Positions 26,052 through 34,372 of a stretch of DNA of 34,372 nt are shown one piece after another. Both the position numbers and the translations under genes were made by a program. How positions within the stretch are numbered: the first letter of the stretch is position 1; every line of letters starts with the position of its first letter. The notes beneath the pieces were generated by a model. The model searched no databases and was not told where the DNA came from. It saw only the letters and a list, made by a program, of their open reading frames with translations. Origin of the DNA: Snodgrassella sp. (lineage in GTDB: Bacteria; Pseudomonadota; Gammaproteobacteria; Burkholderiales; Neisseriaceae); contig JAGGIK010000017.1 of assembly GCA_024103515.1 (NCBI GenBank), positions 1 through 34,372 of the forward strand. Direction: 5' to 3'.

Positions 26052-26879
26052 TGTATACCCCGACTTAAATGAGATTTCCAAACCACACAAGGAGATCTCT
26101 TTATGAAAACACGATTCATCGAAGAACAAATCATAAAAGTATTTAAGCGCCATGAAGCTGGCGCTAAGGTGGATAAGCTATGGCGGGACTTGAGCATTTC
26201 AACGGGTAGATTTTAAACTGGTGTAATAAATGTACAGGGCTCGAGGTGAATGAGGTCATATGATTAAAACAGCTCGAATTAGAAAATAGCAAGTTGAAAA
26301 AACTTTTGCAGAAAGAATGTCGGAAGTTGAAGCTATAAAGGATGTTTTATTAAACACGTGGTGATTGGCACCAAGCGTTGATGCAGTGCATCACATTTAA
26401 TTGATAAGTTTAAATTGTGTGAACGCGCAGTATGCTGGTAATTTAATTTGAGTCGAAATGGCTATCGTTTTAAACCCAAAGTCAAATGACAGACTAGGAA
26501 GCGATTTAACAGAGTTTGCTAATCTGTATTTAAGTATGGTGATTTAATGCTACTCAACATTTTAAAATTAGAGAGATTTTTGCAAAATAAAAGCAAACTA
26601 ATCAGTTGTATAATGAAAAAATTTGCAATTAAGAACATAAATGAGAGATAAAATTTATCGTTAGAGCGTGCTACTATTGATGTTTAAATGGTAAGTTCCG
26701 AAATGAATATCTAAATCAGCATGGGTTTAGGTATTTAGTTAAAGTGCGCTATAAGATTGATAAATGGTGTAACACTATTTATGTGTTTAACCTTATCGTA
26801 CATTCAATTGATTGTCATCGGTTGAATATGCTAAACAAATAGCTTAGTATTATCAGTCTCATTTAAGCAGTGGTACTGT
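26052..26879 (+). mobile_element. IS3-family remnant D (type 2 IS)
   Basis: The ends form a 23-bp imperfect inverted repeat (26052-26074 against 26857-26879, 16 of 23 matching, with ACTTAAATGAGA/GCTTAAATGAGA at the inner side). OrfA begins at ATG 26103 (MKTRFIEEQIIKVFKRHEAG) and stops after 37 residues. ENSKLKKLLQKE follows, the OrfA coiled coil. OrfB pieces include CERAVCW, LSRNGYRFKPKVK and, near 26690-26790, NGKFRNEYLNQHGF, the conserved segment around the catalytic Glu in many IS3-family OrfB proteins. The middle third is deleted. It is a different element from copies A, B and C. Confidence 0.75.
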
Positions 26880-27043
26880 TATTGGGGGAAGGTAATGATG
26901 TGTCATGTAAGTATTTTCATTTCATAATACAGCTTTTATTTAAGACGTCATTCCAATTAGAAGCCATTTTAATGGTTACGATACGTATATTTTAAAATAT
27001 ATGCCTAACAATTAACCATATTCAACAATAACTGAGTTAGTAT

Positions 27044-27559
27044 ATGAATGCAAAGCAAAAGGGAATGGTTGATCAACTGAATGCTTTATTAAGCAACATA
27101 ACTTTTGTTGCACAGAAAGTTGATTATTTAAGCTATCAATGTATAACTATCCCAAAAAATATTTCTGCTTATGATGCTTATAGAATGATGACTTGCAATC
27201 AGCCACAATGGATAGAGCTATTGTTTCGAATTCGAGATTTTTTAGGAAAAATGGTTGGAATCAGACCGATTAAAGGGTTCAATAAGCTAGGCGAAAATGA
27301 ACCAGATATTGGACAAAAAGTGCATTTTTTTTCAGTTGCTGAGAAAAAAAGGGATACTTTAACATTGGTTGTAAGAGATTTTCATTTAGATGTTTGTGTC
27401 CATATCCGTCTGGTTGATGATAGTAAAACTCAAAATAAGTTATATTTAATTACGTCCGTAAAAAATCATCATTTTGTGGGGAAATTGTATATGATGCCTG
27501 TTTCCGTATTGCATCCCTATATTGTAAGAAAGTTATTTAAAAATATTAATGTTAAATAA
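27044..27559 (+). CDS. DUF2867-family protein
   Basis: A 171-residue soluble protein with no signal peptide or membrane segment. The arrangement fits the DUF2867 family from memory: an early 'DAYRM' stretch, ELLFRIRDFLGKMVGIRP, the KVHFFSVAEKKRDTLTLVVR block, a DFHLDVCVHIRL strand and a C-terminal GKLYMMPVSVLHPYIVRKLF. The family's function is unknown; it occurs alone or fused to NAD-binding SDR domains. The start ATG has only a weak ribosome-binding site. It sits alone between two dead IS elements yet has an undamaged frame, so it is probably expressed and kept. Confidence 0.72.
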   Translation: MNAKQKGMVDQLNALLSNITFVAQKVDYLSYQCITIPKNISAYDAYRMMTCNQPQWIELLFRIRDFLGKMVGIRPIKGFNKLGENEPDIGQKVHFFSVAEKKRDTLTLVVRDFHLDVCVHIRLVDDSKTQNKLYLITSVKNHHFVGKLYMMPVSVLHPYIVRKLFKNINVK

Positions 27560-27973
27560 ATGTATAGACTGTAAGTAAGTTTGTTACTTTGGGCTTGTTT
27601 TAAATCAGGCTATGGTGTCAGTTATATTAACCTTATAAGCGATATTTGCTTGTGGTGATGGTATCTGCAATAGTATGAATGTGGATAATTTATCGGTATA
27701 CCCAATAAATTATATGCAAACGGCATTGTGCATATTATCTAGTCTTGATGGTTTGTTGCGCCCGCTGAATTAAATTTAGCCATATCGTCTAAATATGAAT
27801 GTCTTTTTGCAAAACCCTAAAGGTATTAAGCTGTATCGCTTCTGGTGTGAAACGTGGACAAATTATCGCAATCGAACTGATATCAAGACTATTATCTATT
27901 TGGCATTTTCTGGTTATTTCAAAGTTGTTGCCTGTGAAAACTTAAAGCTTGCGGAATCAAATCAGTATGTTTG
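27560..27973. other. Spacer between DUF2867 gene and IS remnant E
   Basis: About 410 bases. A 61-codon frame exists at 27795-27980 but runs into the IS end, has no ribosome-binding site and no recognisable content. I see nothing else. Confidence 0.4.
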
Positions 27974-29182
27974 TGGCTAGGCTACTCTAATTTATATAAT
28001 TTTTTTTAGGGAGTAAGGTAAACTTAACGCTAAAAAGGAAAAAATAATGAATCAACAACAACGCATACGACGCTCTTTTCGTGCTGATTTCCACAGACAA
28101 ATGGTTAAACTGTATCAGCAGGGAAAATCGCGCAGTGAGTTGGTCAGGCAATACGATTTGACACCTTCCACTTTAGACCGCTGGATAAATCAATCTAGTA
28201 AAAGCGGTTCTTTTAAGACCAAAGATAATCGCACGCTAGAAGAAAATGAACTGATTGCTTGACCAAAAGAGCTTAAGCAGCTGCGGCTGGAACACGATAT
28301 CCTAAAGCAGGCTGCACTGATCATGGCACGAAAATCAAAATCCTGAAAGCAAACCAACATTGTTATGTAGTGGCGGCGTGAGGTCGCTGCTTAGGGATTG
28401 CCAGACAATACGCCTATTATCGGTGCCAAGGCACTAAACCGAAATGGTTGTTCATGACGCCGATACAATAGTGACTATTGTTAAACACAGCGATCAATCT
28501 TATGAAAGCAGACGCATTGGTCTGACAACCAGCAGGTATCAATGTTTCTGGTCGTGACATTGGCGGGTAATGAGGTGGCGTTGATATCAAAGTATACGCT
28601 TAAACCATATCGAGGGCATCAGACGGCACGCAATAGTGCAGCAACAGCTAAACATATACAACGCCAGTTTGATGTAGGCGCCAAATAGCAGATTATCGTG
28701 GCAGATTTTAAGCTATATTCGTGCTAACCATTGCTGCAATTATTTATGTGTACTACTTATCTATCTAGGCGATTATAGTATTGGACAACATAAAATAGCC
28801 GATTGTGTGATGTCTGCGTTAAGTCAGATTAAGCAACCACTGTCATCATTCCCCATCTGTTTCATCCAGATAGAGCAAAGGCGTTTGCTAAACAGTTGCT
28901 TGGTAAGCAAGTGTATTAATACATTTAATATTCAGTGTTGGCTAAGTAAAAGGGATGTGCGTGTGACAATGCAGTGGCAGAAGCAACATTTAAAGATATT
29001 AAAAATGAGTTGGTTAAGGGGAAAAGTTGATGATAATCGGAGAATAACAGTAAGCGTTTTCAACTAATGTTTATTGGTATGATCATCAACGGTGACATTC
29101 ATTGTTAGGCTATTTTTCTGCGGTAGAATTTAGCAAACGGCTACCCCTTAGTTTTATTGTTTGAATATATGTTGCTATGTCA
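27974..29182 (+). mobile_element. IS150-like (IS3-family) remnant E, type 3 IS
   Basis: The probable ends are TGGCTAGGCTACTC (27974) and, inverted, TGACATAGCAACAT (29182 back), an imperfect terminal repeat of about 1.2 kb spacing. OrfA (ATG 28047) is nearly intact (separate entry). OrfB is riddled with stops, but QSYESRRIGL and, at 28807-29000, MSALSQIKQPLSS, CINTFNIQ and DNAVAEATFKDIKNELVKG (across a frameshift) correspond closely to the better preserved copy at 33991-34372. The IS150-group identity rests on the DRGKEF...DNAVAEATF pattern. Confidence 0.78.
28047..28346 (+). pseudogene. OrfA of IS remnant E, one nonsense codon
   Basis: The start MNQQQRIRRSFRADFHRQMV follows an AAGGA site. 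It has a helix-turn-helix (SRSELVRQYDLTPSTLDRWI) and the family block NRTLEENELIA, then a TGA at 28260-28262. The same frame then continues KELKQLRLEHDILKQAALIM and ends ARKSKS plus stop, the usual OrfA C-terminus. A single nonsense change therefore divides an otherwise full-length OrfA of about 99 codons. Confidence 0.7.
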
Positions 29183-29514
29183 TTTGGCCAAAAAGACGGA
29201 AATGATATGAACGCGAATGCATATACGAAAAAACACTGGGACTAATGATTTGTTTTATCATTCCAAATAAACTTGAATTGGCTAAAATGCTGCATAAATC
29301 CACAATGGATGGATATCAGTTTCTGGCGAATGAATAAAATGTACACGAACAGTTTTTAAACGTTAGGTAGAACCGGCTCAGCAACATTAGCTTGGTAACA
29401 TCAATTAGACCTAGTTTTCTGTGCTATGACAAAAGTAAGCAATCGACTTATAAAAATACCGAAGATGTTATAAAATTAGGTACAATCGCTGCTTTATCAT
29501 AGCAGAGGTCTAAT
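29183..29514. other. Spacer upstream of yjdM
   Basis: About 330 bases. A 30-codon ORF from about 29246 (MICFIIPNKLELAKMLHKST) is present without support. A TACAAT at about 29481 may be the -10 box of yjdM. Confidence 0.35.
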
Positions 29515-29850
29515 ATGTCAGAATCTATACAGATTTGTCCACAATGCTCTAGTGAGCAAAATTATTTCGATGGCACTTTTACTGTTTGTTTGGAATGTGG
29601 GCATGAGTGGGATGCGGCCAACGTTAGCAATGAAGACGCACTGGAAGTAAAGGACAGCAACGGTAATTTATTGGTCAATGGCGATGATGTTATCCTGATT
29701 AAAGACCTTAAGCTTAAAGGCAGTAGCACTGTATTAAAAAAAGGGGCTAAAGCTAAGGGCATCCGTTTGGTCGAAGGTGACCATGAAATTGATTGTAAGG
29801 TGGATGGGATGAAAATAATGCTTAAAGCGTGTTTTGTTAAAAAAGCCTGA
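29515..29850 (+). CDS. yjdM: YjdM/PhnA zinc-ribbon protein
   Basis: A 111-residue protein of the PhnA (YjdM) family. The N-terminal zinc ribbon has two Cys pairs, CPQC (residues 8-11) and CLEC (25-28). A beta-rich C-terminal domain follows with DSNGNLLVNGDDVILIKDLK, LKKGAKAKGIRL and a terminal KACFVKKA. Members were once tied to alkylphosphonate use by genome context in E. coli, but the role is not settled. Start at ATG 29515, with GAGG upstream. It is convergent with the heme operon, and the two share the hairpin at 29882-29932. Family assignment is firm; function is not. Confidence 0.9.
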   Translation: MSESIQICPQCSSEQNYFDGTFTVCLECGHEWDAANVSNEDALEVKDSNGNLLVNGDDVILIKDLKLKGSSTVLKKGAKAKGIRLVEGDHEIDCKVDGMKIMLKACFVKKA

Positions 29851-29881
29851 ACAAATATTTTAGCTCGCTAGCGGCCAACCA

Positions 29882-29932
29882 AAAACCTGTGTGTGTTTGC
29901 CAGTGTACAACGAGCAGACACACACAGGTTTT
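29882..29932. terminator. Bidirectional terminator between yjdM and the heme operon
   Basis: A perfect 15-bp stem (29882-29896 with 29918-29932, arm AAAACCTGTGTGTGT) with a 21-nt loop. The A/T-rich ends give U-tracts in both directions (TTTTGTATTTTT on plus; TTTTTGG on minus), so it can end both convergent transcripts. Confidence 0.8.
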
Positions 29933-29981
29933 GTATTTTTGCCTATGAATAAAAATAATTCCCAATATGGACAGCTGAAAT

Positions 29982-30629
29982 TTATTGAACGCCAGAAGAC
30001 AGGCTGGGATCAACTACCGCTAAGATGCGGTTTTCCAGTTTTTCTGCCTGTATTTTCTGCATAATCACATTTGCCAATTCGGCTCGATGGATACAGCCGT
30101 GTACTTCCTGCTGATAAAAACATTCTGCTTTACCGGTCATATCCCCATTAATCAAACCACCGGGACGTAATATAGCGTAATTCAGTGTGCTGGTTTGTAG
30201 CCATACTTCGGCCAGAGATTTCTCCCGTAGTGAGTGGCCAAATGCCTGTTTTGCCCGCTCAGACATTGTGCCCCATGAATCGCCGCACCCCAGTGATGTT
30301 ACCAGTAGCATTTGCCCAATACCACATTGTTCTGCCGTATCTATAATCAGACGCTGTGCCTCATAATGTGCTCCGGCAGAACCGCCTAAGGTAGAGACAA
30401 TCACGGTATCGGTACCAGCAAGCTCGCACACTTCCTTAACCTTAGCTGCGTCCATGGCATCACCAACCACAGTTTCAACGCCCTGCTGATTTAACTGCTG
30501 AGCAAATTCAGCATTACGTACCAATGCCACGCAACGCCACTGGTCAGGTTGCTGTACTGACAGCTGCAATACCTGAAAGCCTGTGCCCAATTTCGGGCTT
30601 ACACCGAACAGCAATATCGTTCTCATCAT
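29982..30629 (-). CDS. chuY: NAD(P)-binding reductase, ChuY-like (anaerobilin reductase)
   Basis: About 215 residues with a Rossmann fold of the atypical SDR (NAD(P)H-binding) type. A beta strand (TILLFGVSPKLGTGFQV) with a Gly-rich nucleotide loop is followed by VVGDAMDAAKV and VIVSTLGGSAG, then LLVTSLGCGDSWG, and YAILRPGGLINGD late in the protein. Placed third after hutW and hutX, 7 nt behind hutX, it matches ChuY of the E. coli O157 chuWXY set, which reduces the linear tetrapyrrole made by ChuW. ATG at 30629 (or 30626) is preferred over the GTG at 30635 because AAGG lies 5-8 nt before it. The role is inferred from context plus fold. Confidence 0.8.
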   Translation of the reverse strand: MMRTILLFGVSPKLGTGFQVLQLSVQQPDQWRCVALVRNAEFAQQLNQQGVETVVGDAMDAAKVKEVCELAGTDTVIVSTLGGSAGAHYEAQRLIIDTAEQCGIGQMLLVTSLGCGDSWGTMSERAKQAFGHSLREKSLAEVWLQTSTLNYAILRPGGLINGDMTGKAECFYQQEVHGCIHRAELANVIMQKIQAEKLENRILAVVDPSLSSGVQ

Positions 30630-30636
30630 ATTCACC

Positions 30637-31143
30637 TTATGCTGGTTTGAAACGTTGAGCCAGGCTTCTGAATTTATTTAACTGCTCAGCTTTTAATTGA
30701 CGCTGTTCATCCCGACCCACAAAAATTTTAAACATTGCTTCGCCGTGCTTGTTCAGGAAAATAATCGAAGCAGTGGCCATATGCATAAAATTACGTTCTA
30801 CAAAAGCGATATATTGGCAATTTTCGGCACGAATATGACCACCAAATCCTTCTTTATGGCGCAGGTTAAAATAACCGGCACTATGTTTACCTTCAGGCAG
30901 TTCACCGGAAAATTCCGCAATAATATCTGCAGTATGCACCAAAAAAGTAATTTTCCCCCAATTTGCAACTTCATGCCAAACTGTATCAAACTGGCTGCCA
31001 TCTGTCATGATGGCGTCAGGAATGGCTGCAATTACTTCGATCATTGTAGTCTGATATTGTTGGGCAATCTGTTCTAGTGTGCCTTCAGGCTTTGTTTGCA
31101 TGAAAGAGTTAAGATCATGATTTAATGGTTGTTTTGACATCAT
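30637..31143 (-). CDS. hutX: Heme utilisation carrier protein HutX/ChuX
   Basis: A 168-residue cytoplasmic heme-binding protein of the HutX/ChuX family, thought to hand heme to, or protect it for, the degrading enzyme. Family features: a short N-terminal helix region with GTLEQIAQQYQTT, IPDAIMTDGSQFDTVWHEVA, WGKITFLVHTADIIAEFSG, and in the second half YFNLRHKEGFGGHIRAENCQ, FVERNFMHMATASIIFLN and AMFKIFVGRDEQRQL. AAGGA lies 5 nt before the ATG at 31143 (a second ATG follows directly). It is 39 nt behind hutW and 7 nt before chuY, so it is the middle gene of the operon. Confidence 0.9.
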   Translation of the reverse strand: MMSKQPLNHDLNSFMQTKPEGTLEQIAQQYQTTMIEVIAAIPDAIMTDGSQFDTVWHEVANWGKITFLVHTADIIAEFSGELPEGKHSAGYFNLRHKEGFGGHIRAENCQYIAFVERNFMHMATASIIFLNKHGEAMFKIFVGRDEQRQLKAEQLNKFRSLAQRFKPA

Positions 31144-31182
31144 TATTCCTTAATTGGATTATATTAATCTAGTGACAAGATT

Positions 31183-32565
31183 TTATGATGCTGTGGCATG
31201 GGGCCGATCCGCTTTGCCAGATTTACGTATTTGCATCATTCCTTCCTGTAGTTTTATCTGCTCAGGATTATTTAGCTGTAATAATATTTGTTGCAGTGCC
31301 TGTAACAAATTGCTTGACCAGAAACGGCCGGATGGCGTCAAGCGTAAGCAACGGGCATCGTTTACCAACAAACCTGACTGCTGCCACTGGTCAATCAGTG
31401 GATCCAGTAGTGCACTTTGTGCTGTCAGCATCGGTAAATCAACTCGTCCCTGTTCAATTCCAGCTTGCAACTGATAAAGCCAATTGCCCAGTAAAGGTTT
31501 ACCGGTAAGCATCATCAGTGGCTTTTTACTTTGTTTCAATTGAGCATAATACTCTGACAGTTCACGTTGCAGCATGAATGACTGGCCGTCCAACCGTCCG
31601 CCAGCGCCCGAACCAAAGGCAAAAAAATCCGCGCCCCGTTTGATTAGCAGATTATATAAATTGCGCTCGCGTGTGGTTTTGCCCCAATGGCTGTTACTTA
31701 GTTGTATCCAGCCCTGGCGGTACAGATAGTCTGCCCCTTGCAGATAAAAATCACGTCTTGCTGCTACCGATGGCAATTCAAGCTGATTATTTTCCACTCT
31801 TTTGGCCAGCGGTGTAGTGGAAAGCAGATTGAGAGCATAAAGATCTACACCGTCCAATGGCAGGTTTGCTGCGATTTCTAGATCTGTCTGCCAGCTGTGT
31901 GTAGTTTGTCCCGGTAAGCCAAACATCAGATCGCAAACCAGCGCTACGCTGTCCTTACGCGCAATCCGTTCAAAGGTTTCAATAATCTGCTCACGGGAGG
32001 CTAATCGGCCAAGTTTCTTGCGAATAGTAGTATCAAAGGTTTGAATTCCAATGGAGAAACGATTAGCCCCAGCGGCAATATAACTGTCGGTTCTGGCCTC
32101 GTCAAAGTCAGTTATTCGACCTTCAATAGTAATTTCACAATCTGGAGCCAGTGGCAAAGATTGCTTGAGCACGGCGATCACCCGTGCCAGATGACCAGCG
32201 GGTAAGGCCGATGGTGTGCCGCCGCCAAAATAGACGGCATGAATAGGTGCTGACTGGAGTGCTGGATTATTTATCTCCAGCGCAATTTCGTTAAGCAAAG
32301 CATTAATATAGGCTTCAGTATCAAATTTGCGCAGTAGATTCTGATAAAAACCACAAAACTGACAATGAGTATCGCAGAAAGGGATGTGAATATAAATCAG
32401 TCTTTTTTTACCGGTTTGGGTATTTTGCTGCAAAAGCTGCCAATTTTTTTCAATGTCTTCAGCTGCTAGCGGCATGCTGGCTCGCAGCGGCATAACCGCC
32501 CATCTATCCTGAAAGGGGAGGTCAGAATTTGTGGCATAAAAACGGCTCAGATCCAATGATTTCAT
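31183..32565 (-). CDS. hutW: Radical SAM heme-degrading methyltransferase HutW/ChuW (anaerobilin synthase)
   Basis: A 460-residue radical SAM enzyme of the HemN-like class. The [4Fe-4S]-binding CX3CX2C motif is in IHIPFCDTHCQFCGFY (about residues 59-74), followed by the SAM-binding GGGTPSAL, GANRFSIGIQTFD and DLMFGLPGQT. In E. coli O157 ChuW, and in Vibrio HutW, this enzyme opens the heme ring without oxygen, releasing iron and producing anaerobilin. The adjacent hutX and chuY genes distinguish it from HemN (coproporphyrinogen dehydrogenase), which it resembles in sequence. It is first in the operon, downstream of a probable Fur-controlled promoter. The C-terminal domain (PSGRFWSSNLLQALQQIL) is typical. 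Confidence 0.92.
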   Translation of the reverse strand: MKSLDLSRFYATNSDLPFQDRWAVMPLRASMPLAAEDIEKNWQLLQQNTQTGKKRLIYIHIPFCDTHCQFCGFYQNLLRKFDTEAYINALLNEIALEINNPALQSAPIHAVYFGGGTPSALPAGHLARVIAVLKQSLPLAPDCEITIEGRITDFDEARTDSYIAAGANRFSIGIQTFDTTIRKKLGRLASREQIIETFERIARKDSVALVCDLMFGLPGQTTHSWQTDLEIAANLPLDGVDLYALNLLSTTPLAKRVENNQLELPSVAARRDFYLQGADYLYRQGWIQLSNSHWGKTTRERNLYNLLIKRGADFFAFGSGAGGRLDGQSFMLQRELSEYYAQLKQSKKPLMMLTGKPLLGNWLYQLQAGIEQGRVDLPMLTAQSALLDPLIDQWQQSGLLVNDARCLRLTPSGRFWSSNLLQALQQILLQLNNPEQIKLQEGMMQIRKSGKADRPHATAS

Positions 32566-32594
32566 AGCTCAGATATAATTGTAATCGCTGCAAG

Positions 32595-32623
32595 ATTAAA
32601 TAATAATTATTATCATATGGCAA
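32595..32623 (-). promoter_or_regulatory. hutW promoter with overlapping Fur-box-like palindrome
   Basis: On the minus strand TTGCCA (32623-32618) and TTTAAT (32600-32595) are spaced exactly 17 bp, each 5 of 6 to the sigma-70 consensus. Between them lies GATAATAATTATTATTT, containing the perfect 14-base palindrome ATAATAATTATTAT (32600-32613) and matching the 19-bp Fur consensus at about 13 positions. Iron-loaded Fur would block RNA polymerase here, giving induction of the heme genes on iron starvation. Confidence 0.65.
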
Positions 32624-33990
32624 TGGTTTTAAGCGAAACGATGGAAACAATAAACAGTTTATTGATACACATCAATAACGATTATCAGTCTTAACCAAGG
32701 TTAACACACTACAAGTCTGTGCAAATGGTTGTGGATTAGTTAATTATTATATAGTAATTTAAGCTATATAAAAGGCAAAACCGCTTAGTCGGTGCCCTGA
32801 TTTAAATGACCATAGTCAGGACTTCACTAAATATATTCATTATTCTTTGACTAATTATTATATTACTGGGTAATAGGATAGGCCAGCCTTGGAAGCAAAG
32901 CTATTGATATTTTGTTCATTACACATAATTTTGTTGGTAAATTATAATTGAATATTTAGGTGGTTAGTGATTAGAATGTAACAATGGTTTTACGGATCTA
33001 TTCCGCTATCACCAATAAATTGTACCGGGTATAGAATCCATTCAATATGGCATAGCGCTTACTATTTTATTGTTTTAAGTTTTGGTAATTTGTGGCTATT
33101 CTAACAAATATTTACACGAAATAGGGCGAAAAGGCGATTAGCAGCGATCTATATTAATCTGCTATGAATTTTCTGTTTGGAAAAACATTGATTCTACAGG
33201 GATTTTTTAGATATTTCTTTTAGACCTTATCAATGCTGAAAAGTTAGTATAATAAATTTGAATGATCTGAAAATTTGTATAACTATGTTTTTAAAGATTT
33301 AGTTGATATCTAAGTCAACAAGTTAGACTGAATGCAAACAGATAACGGTTGCTGATAAATATTATGAACTAAGTTATATGAAGGTATACTAAGGTTGTTG
33401 ATTGGCATACTATTAAATTAATAAAAATATGAGCCAGAAAATATATTCAATTACATCTTATTTTTATTGTTCTTTGGCCTCATGACGGTGCTGTGGTCAT
33501 GGTGTTAACTGGTTTAGAATTGTACGTAATCCTGCTGAATAAGTTTTAATTGGCATATTTTTTTAGAATTATTTCGGGCTTTATTCTGTATTATCACTTC
33601 AGGATAATGATATATAAGAACAGTAAATATTTTGCCTTATTTCTGGATCGCTTATTTTTTGTGGCGGTAGTTTTATTTCTATTGATAGGACTGAGGGCGG
33701 TCGGTGGAAGTTTTAAAAACATACTATTCGCTTCGTCAGGATGAGTTGGTTGTCTTTGTAGTAAATGTTATTTATTGGAAGAATGGTTTACCGGCAATGT
33801 AGATGTTGTTTCCGATTGTCTGATTTTATTTTCAAAAGAGTGCGCTATACATATTTGCCAGAAGCATGTTTATCAATATTGTTTTTGTCCATTTTTTAGA
33901 TTTAAAAGCGTACATTAATTGGCTGTTTATACCAGCTGGGACCGACTGTTGCTATTGCCCAAACTGATCCGGTATGCGATTTGTCAGAAG
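32624..33990. other. Long AT-rich spacer with decayed coding traces
   Basis: About 1.37 kb without a supportable gene. Hydrophobic fragments occur around 33460-33745, for example a TTG-initiated 64-codon frame at 33550-33744 with FVAVVLFLLIGLRAVGG. Just upstream, another frame reads LFFGLMTVLW. Together they suggest a dead membrane-protein gene. No RNA gene or IS terminus is seen until 33991. Confidence 0.4.
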
Positions 33991-34372
33991 TGGAATGGCA
34001 ACACCTATTCACACAACAAAATTAAGGGGTAGCCGTTTGTTAAATTCTACCTCAGGCAAATAGCCCAACGACGAATGTAACCGTTGATGATTGTACCAAT
34101 AAGCATAAGCCGCAAAGGCTTGTTCTAATTCTTCAGTCGTCATGAATTTTTCCCCTTTAACCAATTCAGTTTTCATGCTGTTAAATGTTGCTTCTGCCAC
34201 TGCATTGTCATACGGATATCCCTTTTTACTGAGTGAACGCTGTATATTAAATGTATTAATACACTTATCTAGCAATTGATTATCAAATTCCTTTCCTCTA
34301 TCTGAATAAAACAGATGTAATGATGACAGCGGTTGCTTAATCTGACTTAATGCACACATCACTCAATCTGCT
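33991..34372 (-). mobile_element. IS150-like element F, 3' end (type 3 IS, runs off right edge)
   Basis: Terminus TGGAATGGCAACAC at 33991. On the minus strand the 117-codon open frame at 34009-34362 is the C-terminal part of an IS3-family OrfB transposase: LFYSDRGKEFDNQLLD (second catalytic Asp), INTFNIQRSLSKKGYPYDNA, VAEATFNSMKTELVKG (catalytic Glu) and YWYNHQRLHSSLGYLPEVEF. Just upstream in frame, codon 34365-34363 is TGA where remnant E has TGT (Cys), so this copy also seems to carry a nonsense mutation. The rest lies beyond the window. Confidence 0.85.

Noticed and set aside
26003..26197. 64-residue minus-strand ORF
   Set aside because: It is antisense to the OrfA relic of IS remnant D and has no features of its own.
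27795..27980. 61-residue ORF before IS remnant E as a gene
   Set aside because: No ribosome-binding site or known motif, and it ends inside the IS terminus; chance or truncated debris.
1..34372. CRISPR array, tRNA or rRNA genes
   Set aside because: I read both strands for regularly spaced repeats and cloverleaf or rRNA signatures and found none.

Overview
The window looks like chromosome from an AT-rich betaproteobacterium of the family Neisseriaceae. GlmU, Ffh, ValS and the class II aldolase read like neisserial proteins, and the low GC, long gene-poor spacers and many decayed insertion sequences suggest a host-restricted symbiont such as Snodgrassella (bee gut). The genus is my inference from remembered protein similarity; no search was run.

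Layout. 1-1.3 kb: the start of a secreted protein running off the left edge and a DUF3829 (YiiG-like) lipoprotein, both on the minus strand. 1.6-3.2 kb: two decayed copies of one IS3-family element in opposite orientation, abutting at 2080/2081. 3.7-6.1 kb: a minus-strand pair of MFS (metabolite:H+ symporter) transporter and nucleoside hydrolase, probably nucleoside uptake and cleavage. 6.2-7.0 kb: a broken membrane-protein gene. 7.2-12.7 kb: ffh and valS, separated by 1.3 kb of AT-rich DNA. 13-16.4 kb: an orphan HpaR-type MarR regulator followed by a graveyard of unrecognised pseudogenes, one for a secreted protein, with a third IS copy that still has a 4-bp target duplication. 16.5-21.2 kb: minus-strand fba, then a thiBPQ thiamine ABC importer read thiB-thiP-thiQ. 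21.6-24.0 kb: plus-strand HAD nucleotidase, a small lipoprotein and glmU. 24.1-29.2 kb: accessory region with a truncated small ORF, a fourth copy of the first IS, a second IS3-type remnant, a DUF2867 gene and an IS150-like remnant. 29.5-32.6 kb: yjdM/phnA convergent with a minus-strand heme operon hutW/chuW-hutX/chuX-chuY under a probable Fur-controlled promoter. 32.6-34.4 kb: spacer, then the end of another IS150-like copy at the right edge.

Working together. The hutWX-chuY operon encodes oxygen-independent heme opening (radical SAM anaerobilin synthase), heme handling and reduction of the product, giving iron release in an oxygen-poor host niche. The thiamine importer and nucleoside uptake/hydrolysis genes fit scavenging from the host or neighbours. 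No intact transposase is visible. Seven IS remnants of three types, all damaged, show past expansion followed by decay. IS copies B and C share the same inactivating lesions, so an already dead copy seems to have been propagated. I found no CRISPR array, tRNA, rRNA or complete novel defence system.
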